From positions 28,995,608 to 29,059,607 of the forward strand of contig CAMGYJ010000010.1 in NCBI GenBank assembly GCA_946122785.1: a stretch of DNA of 64,000 nucleotides, in the 5' to 3' direction. Positions within the stretch are counted from its first letter, which is position 1, and every line of letters starts with the position of its first letter. This DNA comes from Linum tenue. Taxonomy: Eukaryota; Streptophyta; Magnoliopsida; Malpighiales; Linaceae. Shown here piece by piece: positions 46,801-57,814 of the stretch. A model generated the notes under the pieces. The model was not told the DNA's origin. It made no database searches and worked only from the letters and a program-made list of their open reading frames with translations. A program made the translations under genes and the position numbers.

Positions 46801-48214
46801 ATATCTAATTACCTACAAACTTACACAATATCATACTTAGATGCGCGCTAATATTCTCGGTTAACTATATTTTTTAAACTATTCAAATTGTTCATTAAAA
46901 CACTCTCGATAATTATGCATTAACTAATTCAGCTAATTAATTAACTACTCAATAAACACATTCAAATTATTTATTAATTAATTTAAATAAATAGTAAACT
47001 AATTTTAAATCATTCACTAATTAAATTCTAGAGAATTCTAATACTAATAATTAAATCAATCACCTAATTTAATTAATTATCTATTAAATACTGAATAAAC
47101 ACGTTTGAATTAATTATAAACTAATTAGAATAAATAATAACACTAATAAATCACTAATTAATTAATTTTGGATGAAATAATAATATGACGTATTCATTAA
47201 CTAATTTAATTGATTAAATAAATGCTTATAAAACATAATTAATTAAAAAAATTAAATTATTCGAATCATTAAACAATTTTAAAAAAATTTAAACATAAGT
47301 CGTAAACATTTTCCGGCCGGCGCGTCCCGTGCCAAAGGATGTTTTCGGCCCGACGAGGTGCCAGCCAAAATTTCCTTCGGACCGGTGACGCGCCGGCTCG
47401 AATATTTTTTGCCTCGGCGTCGATGGCGATGCCAGAATTTTTTCTGCCGGCGTCGACCAGGCTTTGCCATAAAAAAATCTTTCGTCGTCGGCCGAAATAA
47501 ACCTAAGGCACGACCTGGTGGACGCTGGCCAAAAAATTTTGATGGCGGCATCGACGCCGAGCCGAAAGATTTTTCCTGGCCGGTACGTCGTCGTCTTTTA
47601 AAATCGTCGGAAAATTAGAAAATATGCTGGAAACTGGGAAAATTTGCCAAAAAAAATGTACTTGTCTTTGGTCGGCGACGACGAGATAGTGGCGGGCGAC
47701 GAAGGGACTGTGCTAGCAACGGAGGCACTAGGCTCGGCGACGGAAATTTGTGTTGAGAATGTGGTTAGAAGTTTGGTTATGATGTTTATATAGAATTTTG
47801 GTGACAAAATTCAAATTTTGAATTCCATTTTTTTTAGTTGGCAGCAAATAGCAATTTGGTTGGCGACAAATAGCCAATCACTATCTTTAAGCCCCCTATT
47901 ATTACTTACAATGGCCCATCTTCGTTTGGTTTACCCGGTTTGTATTAGATAGTTGATCCCACCGATAATGATTGACATTAATAAAAATTTACACTCAATG
48001 ACTCAATTACTCCTCAAACCCATTCGCATTTACATAAGATAAATTTGGTCCTCCAATAATGCTCGAGACATTTTGCCGCTTGATTTAAGGTGCACAATTG
48101 AATGACATAGTTTTAGATATCGTACTGACTCGAGTTTTCAAATATAACCAAGTATCTAGCTGTGAATTTATTTTGGGTTAATCCTGAACCCAAAAGTTGG
48201 GATGTTACACCTAC

Positions 48215-48504
48215 ACTTAGGCACGCCTAGGTGCTAAGCAATGTCAAAACGCATCGCCTAGGGGTTTCAAACCTAATTAGGTGTTTGGAATGAATAAGTT
48301 TCTAATATTAGGTACTGGGAATGTGTCAACGAAGTAAGGTGTCATCTAATGTCTCCTAGGTATAATTAGATGGAGCTAGGCAACAATATACAAAGAGTTA
48401 ATGAATATCAACTACGAAATTAATTTTCTATATAAATATTTTCAATAGCTCAAAAACTTTGTCAACTATTGAGTTACGATTAAGGGTAAATTATGCCATT
48501 AGAT
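48215..48504. other. Short spacer left of the duplicated block
   Basis: No ORF or repeat of note. Confidence 0.4.
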
Positions 48505-48655
48505 TTCTCGAGGGTTTAATTTTTGGGTGTCTTCATTGTGTTAGGACACATTTGAGATTTGAGAGGCATGGGGTTGTCTTACCAATCGGGACATTAGCTC
48601 CAAGGGGAGTCGATTGTAGTGCAGTAATAATCACTTTGAATCGTTTTGGATAGGG
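48505..48655 (+). pseudogene. Duplicated remnant of exon 2 of the 189-aa gene
   Basis: Aligns with about 29183-29375: the same intron tail (TTCTCGAGGGTTTAATTTTT), acceptor and exon start GACACATTTGAGA, with an eight-base duplication in the exon and loss of its middle. It marks the left side of the duplicated lipase block. Confidence 0.85.
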
Positions 48656-49029
48656 TCAATAGCATTTCGTACCCTTCTATTATTGCCAATTAACAAACGT
48701 ACCCCTCTACTAATTTTTTGCACTTTCTACTATTAAAACATAACGATCATACACTTTCGTCCAATTTTTTGTTAAATGACTGTTTAATGAACTATAAAAT
48801 GGCCAAATTTCCCCTCATTTCATAAAACTCATAATTTTGAATTTAATTATTTTATGTTCCTACAAATTAAAACCTGTTCCCCAAGTTTAAATTAAAAAAA
48901 AAGGGGATATGGCCGCTCCCAAGTCCCAACCCATCTAACCCGACAAACCAAGGTTGTCAACCCGCGGGTTGACCCGGACCTGGTCGAGCTAGTGAGTCAA
49001 GGGTTAATGGGTCAACCGTTTTAGCCCGT
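48656..49029. other. Inserted AT-rich sequence left of the MULE
   Basis: Not homologous to the corresponding place in the original copy (29375-29510). 48955-49025 repeats GGGTTGACCCGG/GGGTCAACC motifs, possibly a MITE end. Nothing coding. Confidence 0.4.
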
Positions 49030-49055
49030 TATAAAAAAAAATTCTCAATGTACAC

Positions 49056-49245
49056 ATGTTTCTCCATCACCGTCGTGGTCCAAAACAGTGAAAGAAATCA
49101 CTGCCGTTGTCAACGATAGTGATGTATTCACCTCCTTTGTTCAAAACAGTGACGTGTTCACCGCTTTTGACCAAAATGGTGAATACATCACTGCACTGGT
49201 CGAAAATGGTGAAGGTTTCACCATATCGGACGACTACGGTGAAGG
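49056..49245. repeat. Left terminal array of ~30-base hyphenated palindromes
   Basis: About five units of the form GGTGA-spacer-TCACC followed by TTTTGNNCAAAA, for example AGTGATGTATTCACC, GTGACGTGTTCACCG and GGTGAATACATCACTG. The period is near 30 bases. Confidence 0.8.
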
Positions 49246-49560
49246 GGCGGGGGACACGGATCGCTGGCGACTGGCGTGTACCTCAGGGACATCATTGTCA
49301 TCCACAAACGCGATGAAGTCCCTGTGACGCGATGAAGTCCTTGTGGTCAACGTCAACGATCCGTGTATGCCCAACCCCTTCACCGCTGCCGTCAGATGTA
49401 GTGAGGCTTGAATTTTGATTTTCCTCCCATATCAGACGCCTCACAAAGTTCCACGTCAACGATCCGCGCCTATCACCGCTTTCGAGAATTGCGGGTTCTT
49501 CTCTGCAGTTGAGTGTTGCGGTGATGAACCTGCCTCTCTCTCTCTAGCGGATCCAACTCC

Positions 49561-49568
49561 TATAAATA
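49561..49568 (+). promoter_or_regulatory. TATA box of the PMD gene
   Basis: TATAAATA preceded by CT-rich DNA, about 200 bases before the likely ATG at 49770, in the right place for the element-borne gene. Confidence 0.45.
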
Positions 49569-49769
49569 CCACCCCTTCCCCCATTTCCAAACCACACCAC
49601 CAGACAACTCTTCTTTCTCCCTCCATTCCTCCACTCTAGTTTCGTTCTTAGCATGCTCTGTGATTGCGGCTAAGTCCAATCTTCCGCATCATAAAGGATT
49701 CCTAGAGTTATATCCTAAGGCCCTCCCCTCTAAAAACTCGTCGAACCTCTGTCTGGCTTCCGCCAAAAA

Positions 49770-51935
49770 ATGGACGAAGAGACTCTTAGGGTACGTACGT
49801 GTTTTTCTATTTGTGATTTTTTTTTGTAATCGAAATAATTTGATTCCATTAAATTTTTTATATAGATGGATGCCAAGACATACGATCCTCAATTGTATAT
49901 CGATCCTGGGCCAAGGGATGCGAAGTATTTATCTGAGCAAGCAACACATCGCTCCCGTGCAATTTGGCACAACAATCCGATAGACACACCGTACTGTTTA
50001 AATTTGTTAATAATTGAAGTCTTTTAAAAGATTTTATTTTGCTTGTCTTTGACTAACAACTTGGTGTTTTTTGCATTTGTTTTTTTTATAGGAATCACTT
50101 ATTCTCGTTAGTCAGATAGGGACAACACACTTGCCAAAATGGCATGATCAAGTATCGCCCTATCTAGAGAGGACGAGTTTGGATATGGTGCGACACTTCA
50201 TGCGGATTGACATCGAGAACGATATGCTAACGGCAATGACAGAGCGATGGCGCCCCGAAACACATACGTTCCACCTTCCCGAGGGGGAAATGACGATCAC
50301 CCTCAGAGATGTTGCCATCCTCACCGGGTCGCGGTCACTGGAGAGGCCATCATCGGGTACTCGAGAAATCCCGAAGAAGGCAGGGGCCGCTGATTCTCGG
50401 TCGCTTGGGCTTCAACATGCTGACCCAGACTGAAGTCCAAGGATGTGGGCATCCACCGCTGAATGCGGGTCAAGTATCAATCCCGTGGCTCGTTACTCAC
50501 ATCCAAAATGAGGTTGATATCGGCCCAAACACCCCAGAAGATAAAGTGGAGCGGTATGCATACGTCTACCTCATTTCATTGGTTGGTGGATTTCTGTTCC
50601 CCGACAAGGCAAATAGGTGGATACATGGCATGTGGTTGCCGTTGCTCTTCGGTGACTGGGACAAAATTGGGAGAAAGAGTTGGGGGTCGGCCATGTTAGT
50701 TGGGGTATATAGGGAGCTGTATACTTGCTTGAAGGTGGGAGCAAAACAAGTTGGTGGTGCGATATTCATCCTCCAGCTCTAGGCATGGGAGCATCTTCCA
50801 TGGTTCGCACCTAGAGACCCGTGGGAATTCTGGGCGCAAGATGAGGAGCTACGAAATGGGGCAGAGCCCCCCTAAGGTGTTAAGTAAGTTCAATTTACTT
50901 CCAACTTTGTAATTAATTCACAATTATTTACTTAGATTGATTACAATCTTAAATTTATTACATGTTTAGTTTGCATTTTATATTACATGAGTAGATTGAT
51001 TACATTATACAATTTATTCCATGCTTAGTTTTTAAATTTATATTTACATAACTACGTTTTATGAAGGTAATTTGATTAGATGGTTAAGAAATTCTTACAT
51101 GCTTAGCCTCCATGCTTTAAAAAATTCTTATATGCTTACTTTTACTTACAAGGTGGATCGGAGCAAATACAAATGACCATCAACCTGAGCATTCATTACT
51201 GTTTTATCATGCTGAGTTTGATAAGCCTTGGTGGAACCAGGTAAACATGACTTTCTAAATATTTTAATATTTTAAAATAGAGTAGACTGTATTTGATACT
51301 GATTGCAAAGTATTAATGAGTGTAGGTGACATGGGATACATATCCACATGAAGTGGTTGAACTACAACGTCTTAGACACCCTGATGATCAGAAGACGTGG
51401 CTGTGCAAGGTGCCATTGATTTGTTGGCACATCGTGGAGTGGCACCTACCGGATCGATCATTGATGCAATATCGATTGGAGCAACCAATTCCAGCATTCC
51501 CGCCTCAAGGCTTCAAGGAGCTGCATGCCATCGACCTACGCCACCCAAATAAGGATTGGACCTGCAACCATGAGTTCTACATCAACATTTGGGAGAATAG
51601 ATCACATTGGGTTCTCCAAGGGATGCTGTGGATGAGGCCTATGGGGTACCACGATGGGTACATGAAGTGGTATCAGACATTCACACTCAGATGGGTGTCA
51701 AAGCAAGGTGTTATGTGGGGTTCGTTGGTAAGTGATCCCAAGTCTGACCTCTTGTCTTATTCTTTTGTAGTTAGATTACATGCTTAGATTACAATCCACT
51801 CGTATTTTTTTGCAGCTTAGATTTATTTAGTTTTATTTTATTACTTAAGTTTATTAGGTTGACAGTTTGGAACATGCCAAGCACATCGTCGAGAGTGCAC
51901 CCACCATGGACGAGCAAAAGGCATCTTTTCTGTGA
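49770..51935 (+). pseudogene. Plant mobile domain (PMD) protein of a MULE, broken
   Basis: Exon-like pieces: a short first exon (ATG 49770), one at 49866-49990 starting MDAKTYDPQLYIDPGPRDAK, then 50092-50870, 51327-51728 and 51859-51935. PMD signatures in order: WRPETHTFHLPEGEMTITL with RDVAILTG, INTERVALS of PLILGRLGFNMLTQ, YLISLVGGFLFPDKANRWIH, then LPLLFGDWDKIGRKSWGSAM and, in the next exon, WLCKVPLICWHIVEWHLPD. These match the PF10536-type domain known from the MAIN/MAIL1 proteins and from transposons. Two frameshifts near 50330-50390 break it, and its stop is followed by Pro/Gly-rich sequence with no long frame. MAIN/MAIL1 act with PP7-type phosphatases in gene silencing and genome stability; the role of the transposon forms is unknown. 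Confidence 0.82.
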
Positions 51936-52803
51936 TGGCTTTTCAACAACCTGCTTTGCTGTACTCGAGAGTAAAGGAGGGATGCAATAGTATACCCTCC
52001 ACTGCCTGCTCCGCCCCGCCCATCCTTCCTTAGTGATGAGCGCATTGTGCCCCCCTTGAGGCCCCACAAAGGAGCAAACGAAAGCCTCTGCCACACATTG
52101 AAGAGCTTCCTGAAACATTTGCATATGAGTGGACAACTGCAACGGAAGGCGCTGGAGGGTCGTCGAGCTATGCCCCATCTTAAAACATAACATGTTTCCC
52201 CAAGGGTTCCCTCATTTCCACCATCAGCAGTAGACTTCGAAGTATCAGACACCGCAACAACATACCCCTCATGCATCGAGATACTACCACTCTTCTGGTC
52301 CGTCCCAACCACCTCCACCACCTATTATTACTTCGTTGGGGGGGGGGGGTCGGGTTAAGAGGAATCCACGATCAGTTGTCCAACAAGCTCGCCAAGAAGT
52401 AGCCAAGAAGTAGGATGGAGAGAAGGCGGAAGAAGGGGTTGAGGATGTCGTGGAGGACGAGGAAGAGGGAGAGAAGGGGAACAAAATGAAGGCAACCAGT
52501 GAACTATCCATGTTATCTTTGTTTAGTTTAGATTTGTGTCTTTCCATTGAACTATCTATGTTGTCGTTATGTAGTTAGGTCTTGTGTTTTCTATGAACTA
52601 TCCATGTTGTCTTAGTTGTTTAGTTCGGTCTTGTGTTTTCCATTGAAGTATCCATGATCTATGTTTTAGTTTACTATCCAATATCCATGTTGTCTCAAGA
52701 TAGATCACAATTCCATCATCATTACAATCACTCAACAAGATTACGACTAAATGACCAACTTAAACATCATTACAACTAAAAGACAATTTAAAAAACTTCA
52801 CAT

Positions 52804-55750
52804 TCAAGGTTGGGGGCTGAAACTGGCCGAGTAAGAGTTCCTGATCGCCTGTTCGGTGAAGTAAGGACTCACCAGATTGTAAAGGCTGATGGTTATTGAC
52901 TTAGCTACTGCCATTGCATGAGAACAAGGTACTCTTGTGTTTTGATACTTTTGGCATGTACACTCCTCGGTGCAACTTTCTATGTGTAGAGTAACAGATT
53001 GCCGAATGTTCCCACGTCTTGCTCCACCCCATATACTTGTTTTGACAACAAAAATACCTTCACTGCGGTTGAAAAGAACAACTCTATGCTTACTTGATTT
53101 TTTTTCATTCTTCTGCATTTGATCAAAGACGTGACATGCTATCGCATGTCCTGCATGCTCCCTCCCTATAGCTTCTTCAAGTCTCTACACAAACCACTCG
53201 TTGACCTTCCAGTATGATATCTCCACTATGACAGAAACAAGAATCGCTCTAAGGCCCTTGTTAACTCCATTTATACTTTCGCCATGGTTGGTAGTTGAAA
53301 TGCCGAATCTAGTCACGTTGTCCATATGGAATGTCCACATGGGCAAATCTTGACCTTCAGCTCATACTGCCCCCTCCCGATGTATCTGACGGACCGTCTT
53401 CATTTTCTGCTAGTATTTGTTGGTTGATGTGCAACCGCTTCAAAGTGACAAAAAATAACTAATTAATACTTGAAAAATTTCATTGTAACAATAAGTAATT
53501 AAAAAGCACAAAATTACATTAGTACCTGCATTCCACAATTGATCTCTTATGTCTTTCTTCTCCCCAAATTTGTGTTGGTAATTGGCAAGAAAGTGTCGAA
53601 TACACCTGCGCCATGTCCACCCCCATTCATCGGGAAAACCATTCACGACGTTCCTAATTCCGGCATGTCGATTGGATATAATCGTAATACCCCGTCGATG
53701 TGTGACATGGTCGTGTAGCTGGTCAAAGAACCATGCCCAACTTAAGTTGTTCTCCCCTTCAACTAATGCAAATGCCAGGGGAAGATCCATAGATTTCCAT
53801 CAACGCCAGTGGCAATGAGAAGAGTTCCTCTGTACTTCCTAGTTAGGAAAGTTCCATCAACCTATTAAAAATAATTTAGGTAATCTCTATATTTTATCCA
53901 AACCTTTTTCGGATTTTTTATATTATCCAAACCTATTAAAATGCTATTAATTAGCCAAATCTTTCGTAAGGCATCAAAATATTAGCCATTTTTACGTTAT
54001 CGTTAATAATTTGGTAACTCTTTTCGCAGTTAAAATACTAAAATTTTGGATTGTTGACCTTCATGTGTCTCTTCCAAGTCAGTATCATGTTGCTAATTCA
54101 ATAAAACTAACAAAATTGCTAACTGGAAGTTAACCTTTGACTCATTCTTAGTATTTCGATAGGTTTGGCTAATAAAAAAGAATCTGAAAAAGATTTGTCT
54201 AATAAATAGTCATTACCCAAATAATTTTAATTAGTATAACTATTACTTAGTTAAAAAATGAACTAGTACAACGATAATTAGTTTGATTTATACCTGGATC
54301 ACTGGAATGCAGAAGGCAAACCCGTCAATGCATGGCTTGAATTCCCAAAATAGACGGTGAAACATCAACTCATTCTATACTCGAACTTGATCTTCAGTTT
54401 GTACATTGTTGCACCATGGCACGAAAACAGTCCTAGGGTTGGACTCCTCCATTACGGCCATTAGTATAGGGAGTAAAGCATATGAGTCATCCCAATCACC
54501 ATACACCTCAGCCATGACCTTCTGCTTTCCATGCCATGTCTTATTGTACCTGATCGTGTAGGAATGTCGATCATTCACCTTGGCCATGATAACTTTGATC
54601 TTGATATATAGTTGTCCCTCGATCAAGTGCTTAATCGTTCTCCCCACTTTCTTTGCTTTAAGTTGGCAGTGATTCTGGTAAAGTATGGATGAGGAGCAGC
54701 TATGGTTGTTCTCCGCTTTTCGAATGACCCAAGTACCCTTTCTCTTCATATTTGCAGGCCCGCAATTGCCACATATAACCCTCTCCAGCATTCTTGCATA
54801 TGACATGTAGTTGTTTGCTGTCATAATATTTTTATCTTCCGCTCGAAATTGCGCCGCATGGCTTCTTTGCTAAAAGCATCTTGAACAACGTCTTTCGAAG
54901 TGAACGCCATACCCACCTCCAAATTGGCCTTCAGATTATACACTGGCATAGGAAGAAAGTCGGGGGCATCGTATAAAAATTGAGATGGAACCTCTGTGTA
55001 GTATGATTTTGGTGGCTCACTGAACGCCACCTCGTCGTCGTCGATATCGTCTGTATCTTCCTCCTCGCCGACTGATCTAAAATCTTCCTCACTTTCCTCA
55101 TCGTTGGAGACAAATGGATAGCTTGGACCAGGAGGATCATCGTGATCAGCACCACCAACAACGTCTTCTCGCTCAGGCGAAGTAAGGCCAAATCTAATGG
55201 TGTTCTCTATGTCAGCCCACTCTGGTCTCCAAGCAGGCCATTGAACGCCCTCAGGTTCAATGAATGGGGCAGGCTCAACATGTTGCAGGTATTCTTCCCA
55301 TGGAACCCCTCCTGCAAAACTACCTCCTCCGTAGTTGCTTGAACTACCACCCCATCCGTACCCTCCTGCAAAACGATCATCATACGAATACTGGTGAGAA
55401 TGATTTTCACTGACCGCCTCGGTCTCAACATACACCTTTGCAAGTCGCATCCAGTTGTCAGCTAGGAACTGTAACATCATGGTAACCGCATCATCATCGT
55501 TTGTGACAACTTTTTCGTACATAACCCCGACAACACTCATGTTTGGATACCGGTAAATAATTTTACCAACTCTCGTTTGTCCGCCCATACAAATTCTGTA
55601 TGCACAGATGTCATAGCGTTCTTGCCACGTGAATCTCGACTCAATTTGCAACATAGTGGATTCACTGTCTTCATAATCAATCCCAATGCCAGAGTTTGTC
55701 ACCCGACCATTCCACGAAATAAGAAGCTAAAACTTCTTGAATTTACCCAT
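52804..55750 (-). pseudogene. MuDR-type MULE transposase, broken
   Basis: ATG at 55750 (MGKFKKF, then a nonsense codon). An N-terminal block with YDICAYRICMGGQTR and IIYRYPNMS is followed by a Gly/Tyr stretch, a long acidic region, the DNA-binding entry LEVGMAFTSKDVVQDAF, and a zinc part with C-x2-C and GTWVIRKAENNHSC. The DDE core starts VDGTFLTRKYRGTLLIATG after an intron that now holds a MITE. Next is ISNRHAG, where MULE transposases normally read ISDRH, so a catalytic Asp is replaced by Asn. A SWIM zinc finger (CTCQKYQNTRVPCSH) and C-terminus end at 52804. Frame changes lie near 54821 and 53100-53430. Inactive. Confidence 0.87.
53878..54218. mobile_element. MITE, Mutator-like, 9-bp target duplication (341 bp)
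   Basis: Flanked by AAATAATTT on both sides (53869-53877 and 54219-54227). Inverted ends of about 55 bases begin GGTAATCTCTAT on the left and complement of GGGTAATGACTAT on the right, and both arms contain ATCCAAACC/AGCCAAACC pieces. It lies in an intron of the transposase gene, just before the exon VDGTFL. A truncated sister copy is at 22849-23160. Confidence 0.9.
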
Positions 55751-56214
55751 GTCTGCAATTTATAATAAGTAACCATTAGCTTAAGTGGAATAAAGTTAGT
55801 ACAGTATCATTAGGGCTACGAAAATAATATCATCGAAAACCTTAAACAACCGCAACTAACTAATCAAAACATGGACCACCTATAGCATTACAATGACATG
55901 AGTATACTAAACAAATTCATCTAAATCATAGCTAAGTAATATCAACCATACCATAATTAATCTAAATATCTCTAACATAACAAAACTGCCACTAACAAAA
56001 ATTCATTAAATACAAACATATAATTATGAAAATATAAAAAATCTAAACAATACAGAATTATATCATACCGAAAAATTTGAGTTTTTGTAACCGTAGTTGC
56101 TAGAAGCAGGCCGAGAAGAGGACTTTTGCAAAAATTTGAGATCAATGGGGCAGGTTTTTCGAGCAGCTACGTAGGGTAGTTTATTTATATGAAAAAAACC
56201 AACAATCACTGCAG

Positions 56215-56555
56215 GAGTCCAAGGCGGTCAACAGTTCACCGTAGTTGTCTACTGCGGTGAATGCTAAGTTGTTGTGACCTAATTTTTCACCTACCAGGGT
56301 TGGAAAACGTGATAAACGTTCACCGCTCTTCTCAACCGTGGTGATAAGTTCATCATTTTTGTCAATAACAATGATATGTTCACCGTTGTCGTTTAGCGCG
56401 GTGATTAGTTCATCGTTTATCTTTACGGCGGTGATGTATTCACCGTTGTTGTTAAAAGCGGTGATGCATGGGTGATGCTTTCACCGTTGTTAAGGACGGC
56501 GGTTAATCTGTTCATTGTTGTTGACCACGGTGACGATGGAAAAACATGTGTACAT
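56215..56555. repeat. Right terminal array of hyphenated palindromes
   Basis: Roughly nine units alternating CGGTGA and TTCACCG (for example GGCGGTGATGTATTCACCG), the mirror of the left array but longer. Confidence 0.8.
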
Positions 56556-56571
56556 TGAATTTTTTTTTATA

Positions 56572-57110
56572 TATTTTGAGAATTTTTAATAACTAGTATA
56601 CTTTGGGATTTTTCCCCAACATTCTACCGGAAAAAAAAAGCTCAGCAGGCAGTTCATATACAATTTGATTCAAGACATGAAGCAATAAAACTCATCTGAT
56701 GAACTATGAATTGGGATTGATTACCACCAATTGTAAAAAGGGATTAAATTAGAGCATTCACATCACCTGCCAACCAAATAATTTCACATCAATAAATACA
56801 CCATCAGATCCAATGAGCAGGTTGAAATCCCCACGTTCTTCCTTGTACCTGCATATCTCAGTTTGTCTTAAGCCACTTAAAGATATGCTAAACCAATCAA
56901 GAACTCGAAGTCCCAACAAGAAAAGCTTAGTGCACATAGCTAAAAAGGGTTTCAGAGATCTGTTATGGAGACACAAATGCAGAATATGTTCCTGGTGCAG
57001 TACACTTTCTGCAGTATACAAAATGCAGAGGAGGATCGCGTCACCGAATGCTGTTCGAGGGAGAAGAAGGTCATCACCAACTGCTGTTTGCGGGAGAGAG
57101 GGTCGCGTCT
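56572..57110. other. Inserted spacer right of the MULE
   Basis: Not present in the original lipase A block. 56758-57021 has an open - strand stretch whose inner part (YKEERGDFNLLIGSDGVFID) lies between an AG and a GT and looks like a captured exon; I cannot name it. Confidence 0.35.
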
Positions 57111-57178
57111 CCTTTGTTTGCCCTTCGTTGGTTATAAATTATAATAATCCGATATAATGCATTCCTGGTGTGCTGCAG

Positions 57179-57288
57179 ATGCAAAACAACCAGACTCTTG
57201 AACATGCTGAGCTTATGAAGCTTGTCGATCCACCAAGTTCTCGTTATGCTACGTATATTGCCACAATTGGGACTGCTTTTGTTTTAGG
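57179..57288 (+). pseudogene. Duplicated remnant of exon 4 of the 189-aa gene
   Basis: A 110-base copy of 29583-29692 with few substitutions (ELMKLVDPPSS versus ELKKLVDPGSS) and both splice sites kept. The following 900 bases of the original, including the last exon, are deleted here, so no protein can be made. Confidence 0.9.
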
Positions 57289-57748
57289 GTTTGTTTCTAA
57301 GACTTCAGTACTACACCTGTGATTACTTCTGTTTTATGATAACTCAAAAGACCTCATCAAGCTTGTTGAAAAGGCGAGGACTGTAAAAAAGGTTTATTTT
57401 AGTGCATTCATCGAATTTTCGTAGACCTTGGTTTATGGTTGCTTCAATTGTTCCCCGAGCTACTTGACAAGAGCAATCGGTGAAACTGAGAAGGCATCTC
57501 ATTTGAATTTGGAAAGGTATGGTCTTCTTTCCAAGACAAAATGGAACACAATTAGAACGTAGAGCTTTGGCTGTATGCATGTCTTCCACCGCCTGAAAGG
57601 CATAATTTGTCCATGACATTAGTGAATCCCATTTACAAGTAATTAATGAATGATTGATGTCTAAGAAGATGTTATTTGGAATACTTGGGAGTTCTTGTAG
57701 TTTTGTAAATGGAATGCTCCTATTTGTTCTTATCTGGAAATCGTGTGG

Positions 57749-57755
57749 TATAAAG
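57749..57755 (+). promoter_or_regulatory. TATA box of lipase B
   Basis: TATAAAG, 66 bases before the ATG, identical in place to the one before lipase A. Confidence 0.55.
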
Positions 57756-57814
57756 TGTGCGCAAATACTAGAACTGTGATAAGTCTATAAACACACAACA
57801 GCAAAGTAGCTAAG

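Larger units (their letters stand above)
44599..47851. mobile_element. Mutator-like element carrying an OTU-protease gene (3.25 kb)
   Basis: Inverted ends of about 35 bases: CTATTTGCTGCCAACCAAAA on the left and the complement of CTATTTGCTGCCAACTAAAA on the right. Subterminal zones are GC-rich (47300-47600). Inside are a broken OTU-type gene on the + strand and a small spliced-looking gene on the - strand, arranged tail to tail. No transposase core was found, so it would be non-autonomous. A 9-bp target duplication is not evident. A second GCGACAAATAG-like motif just right of the end (47864-47873) leaves that edge in some doubt. Confidence 0.6.
34977..48209. mobile_element. Probable Ty3/gypsy-type solo LTR (~2.5 kb) split by two later insertions
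   Basis: Own sequence: 34977-36113, 43570-44598 and 47852-48209. The start CGAAACACCC resembles the TGTAACACCC start, and the end GGGATGTTACA the matching end, of long plant gypsy LTRs. Flanks are CCTAT (34972-34976) and CCTAC (48210-48214), an imperfect 5-bp duplication. Internal TTACGTATCGTCGTCC repeats (35515-35610) occur. No gag-pol of this element is present, so a solo LTR is the simplest reading. Edges rest on few bases. Confidence 0.45.
49030..56571. mobile_element. MULE carrying a transposase and a plant-mobile-domain gene (7.54 kb)
   Basis: Terminal inverted repeats begin TATAAAAAAAAATTC, then AATGTACACATGTTT and TCCATC, at the left, with the complement at the right (56525-56571). 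They extend inward as arrays of palindromic CACCG/CGGTGA units (left to about 49245, right from about 56215). Inside are a PMD gene on the + strand and a MuDR-type transposase on the - strand, tail to tail. Both are broken. No 9-bp target duplication could be seen. The element splits the copy of the lipase block. Confidence 0.8.

Noticed and set aside
47358..47618. Open frames in the GC-rich end of the OTU element
   Set aside because: Biased composition keeps all frames open and no domain is seen.
49056..49245. Regularly spaced repeats as a CRISPR array
   Set aside because: Units are imperfect palindromes without unique spacers, in a plant genome and at a transposon end.
49088..49327. ORF with a 10-residue repeat
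   Set aside because: The repeat comes from the ~30-base palindromic units of the MULE end, not from a selected protein.
51789..52547. Long - strand ORFs beyond the PMD exons
   Set aside because: They show no motif and oppose the 3' part of the PMD gene; treated as shadows.
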